Shown piece by piece: positions 62,389 through 64,000 of a stretch of 64,000 bases of DNA. Under the pieces are notes generated by a model. That model saw only the letters and a program-made list of their open reading frames with translations. It ran no database searches and was not told the DNA's origin. Where the stretch lies: contig CALGIJ010000029.1 of assembly GCA_937915545.1 (NCBI GenBank), forward strand, positions 1-64,000. Direction: 5' to 3'. The position numbers were made by a program, and so were the translations under genes. The stretch comes from an uncultured Desulfobacterales bacterium. GTDB taxonomy: Bacteria; Desulfobacterota; Desulfobulbia; Desulfobulbales; Desulfocapsaceae. Each line of letters starts with the position of its first letter. Within the stretch, counting starts at the first letter, position 1.

Positions 62389-63137
62389 AGTTCCTCTCCA
62401 AGATAGGCTTTGACGACCTCCTCGTTGCTCTGGATCTCCGCCGGCGTCCCCTCGGCGAGCAGCGCCCCCTGCTGCAGCACGCGCACCGTGTGGGCGATAT
62501 CGAAGACCATGTCCATATCGTGCTCGATGAACACCAGGGTGAGGTCGTACTCGCGGCGGATCTCGCCGATGAGGCGGCGGGTGCGCTGCCGCTCCTCCGG
62601 CGACATGCCGGCGGTGGGCTCGTCAAGCAGCAGCAGGGTCGGCTGCAGCGCCAGGGCGATGCCGATATCGAGCAGCTTCTGGTCCCCGTGGGAGAGCTCG
62701 AAGGCGAGGCGGCCCCCCTGTTCCTCCAGTCCCAGGGAGGCGAGGATGGCCACGGCCGCCTCGGTGGCCTGGCGATGCTCGGCGGAGGGCCGCCAGAAGC
62801 GGCGCGTGTGGTCGAGGTTGGCGAGGGCGGCGAGGCGGATGTTGTCGAGCACCGTCTCCTCGGGAAAGATCGACGCCACCTGGAAGGCGCGGCCCAGCCC
62901 CTTCTTGACGATAGCCTGGGTGGTCAGCCCGACGAGATCCTCGCCCTTGAAGAGGATGCGCCCGCTGTCGGGGAGGAGATGACCGGTGATCTGGTTGAAG
63001 AGCGTCGTCTTGCCGGCGCCGTTGGGGCCGATGATCGCCGCGATCTCCCCTGGAAACACCGAAAAACTGAGGTGTTGCGTCACCTTCAGCCCGCCGAAAG
63101 CCTTATTTACCGAGTCCAGCTGTAAGAGTGGTGTCAT
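62385..63137 (-). CDS. livG: LivG-like branched-chain ABC transporter ATPase
   Basis: A 250-residue ABC ATPase, IIGPNGAGKTTLFNQITG (Walker A), FELSHGDQKLLDIGIAL (a variant LSHG rather than LSGG signature, common in LivG) and LLLLDEPTAGMSPEERQ (Walker B), with FIEHDMDMVFDIAHTV. I start it at ATG 63137 (MTPLLQLDSV). It overlaps the permease gene livM by 35 bases. It feeds the same operon as the alcohol and aldehyde dehydrogenases. Confidence 0.94.
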   Translation of the reverse strand: MTPLLQLDSVNKAFGGLKVTQHLSFSVFPGEIAAIIGPNGAGKTTLFNQITGHLLPDSGRILFKGEDLVGLTTQAIVKKGLGRAFQVASIFPEETVLDNIRLAALANLDHTRRFWRPSAEHRQATEAAVAILASLGLEEQGGRLAFELSHGDQKLLDIGIALALQPTLLLLDEPTAGMSPEERQRTRRLIGEIRREYDLTLVFIEHDMDMVFDIAHTVRVLQQGALLAEGTPAEIQSNEEVVKAYLGEEL

Positions 63138-64000
63138 CGTGTTTTGCACCCTGTAGAGTTGCGCGGACCTTGGCGGCGACGTCCAGTGCACCGCCGACGA
63201 GGCCCCTGGGAAAGCCAATGACCATGACCATGATGATCGAGCCGATGAGCAGCGACCAGTACTCGGTATGGGCGCCGACGATGTCCTCGATGAGGATGAT
63301 CACCACCGCGCCGCAGAAGGGCCCGAAGAAGTGGCTGATGCCGCCCAGCACCGACATGAGGATGACCTCGCCGGAGGTGGTCCAGAAGAACATGTCGGTG
63401 TGCACCGAGCCGTCGACCCCGGCCATCAAGGCCCCGGCGACCGTGGCAAAGAGCGAGGCGACGATGTAGACGCGCAGCTGGTTGCGCCGCACGCGGCGGC
63501 CGAGGAAACGCACCCGGTTGGGGTTCTGGCGCACGCCGCGCAGGATAAGCCCAAAGGGCGAGTAGGCCATGCGCTTGAGGACCCACACGGCGAGAAGCAC
63601 GAGGATCATGACGAAATAGTAGTAGTAAACCTTGTTGGCGAGCAGCCCCGGGAGGGTGATGCCCTGCAGCCCGTCGTCGCCCCCGGTGAAATCGTACAGC
63701 TTGAACATGATCTGCCAGGCCAGCTGACCGAAGGCCAGGGTGAGCATGGTGTAGTAGACCCCGCCGACGCGGATCACCAGCAGGCCGAGGAGGAAGGAGA
63801 GCACCAGGGTGAAGAGCAGCCCGGCGGCGAAGGCGGCGAAATACCACTGGCTGCCCAGGTAGGTGACGGTCAGGCCGATGGCATAGCCGCCGACGCCATA
63901 GTAGAGCGCCTGGCCGAAGCTGAGCATGCCGGTCACCCCCCACAGCATGTTGAAGGAGGTGGCGAACAAGGCCCAGATGAGGACGTTGCAGGCAACGTTG
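63103..64000 (-). CDS. livM: LivM-like permease, N-terminus outside the window
   Basis: A partial polytopic permease of the LivM family, at least 298 residues, with its N-terminal end beyond base 64000. It shows GMLSFGQALYYGVGGYAIGL, LALGLLVIRVGGVYYTMLTLAFGQL-type helices, DGLQGITLP, and GVRQNPNRVRFLG in the cytoplasmic loop that contacts the ATPase. The frame remains open to the window end, so the first in-window ATG (63969) is internal. LivH and the binding protein should lie to the right. Confidence 0.93.
   Translation of the reverse strand, partial: NVACNVLIWALFATSFNMLWGVTGMLSFGQALYYGVGGYAIGLTVTYLGSQWYFAAFAAGLLFTLVLSFLLGLLVIRVGGVYYTMLTLAFGQLAWQIMFKLYDFTGGDDGLQGITLPGLLANKVYYYYFVMILVLLAVWVLKRMAYSPFGLILRGVRQNPNRVRFLGRRVRRNQLRVYIVASLFATVAGALMAGVDGSVHTDMFFWTTSGEVILMSVLGGISHFFGPFCGAVVIILIEDIVGAHTEYWSLLIGSIIMVMVIGFPRGLVGGALDVAAKVRATLQGAKHDDTTLTAGLGK

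Overview
The window is GC-rich bacterial chromosome, densely packed on both strands, with many ATGA or GTGA stop/start overlaps. The gene set fits an anaerobic, deltaproteobacterial-type (Desulfobacterota-like) organism. The pointers are CbiK-type cobaltochelatase, a PrkA/DUF444/SpoVR stress operon, DUF362 and polyferredoxin proteins, an L-cysteine desulfidase, and a sigma-54 controlled molybdenum aldehyde-oxidoreductase cluster of the kind known from Desulfovibrio and relatives. No rRNA, 16S or sulfate-reduction marker lies in the window, so the taxonomy is inference.

Region 1 (1-3900) looks like an accessory island. It is more AT-rich than the rest, carries small mobile-type modules (GNAT acetyltransferase, a cysteine-repeat secreted protein, a HigBA-like toxin-antitoxin pair, an XRE-ImmA/IrrE protease coupled to a PIN-like protein), and stops at the 3' end of a tRNA-Pro(CGG) gene with its own terminator. 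Region 2 (4.1-15.5 kb) is core metabolism and regulation: a Gfo/Idh oxidoreductase and a tiny ORF behind a cobalamin riboswitch with a terminator, hemC, an endonuclease/phosphatase-family protein, a two-component system, pgeF, cbiK, a membrane spermidine-synthase-like protein, an exported Pcm and a uracil-DNA-glycosylase-like protein. Region 3 (15.5-23 kb) is a PrkA - DUF444 - SpoVR - second PrkA operon. Region 4 (23.2-25.6 kb) is a PAS/HTH regulator, RidA and cysteine desulfidase operon: the desulfidase can release 2-aminoacrylate and RidA can clear it. Region 5 (25.8-44.3 kb) holds purL, a hybrid kinase, recD2, a DUF362 plus polyferredoxin pair behind a strongly structured leader, a PilZ-like protein, a Na+/Ca2+ exchanger, a GntR regulator sharing an identical 12-bp palindrome with a small orphan gene, and perR-katG.

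Region 6 (44.6-58.8 kb) is the most notable. A sigma-54 activator precedes a 26-bp-arm inverted repeat, a near-perfect -24/-12 promoter and nine tightly coupled genes: molybdenum aldehyde oxidoreductase, a flavoprotein with HdrB-like CCG domains but no visible NAD(P)H-binding domain, a small CxxC protein, a methyltransferase, a C-GCAxxG-C-C protein, a radical SAM domain fused to an AMP-dependent ligase, XdhC, a nucleotidyltransferase-HD protein and a histidine phosphatase. The accessory genes look like a cofactor-maturation or electron-delivery set for the molybdoenzyme. Region 7 (58.9-64 kb) is a minus-strand operon of a branched-chain-type ABC transporter (LivM truncated by the window end), an iron alcohol dehydrogenase and a succinate-semialdehyde-type dehydrogenase. 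It suggests uptake and oxidation of a hydroxy-acid or alcohol such as 4-hydroxybutyrate.
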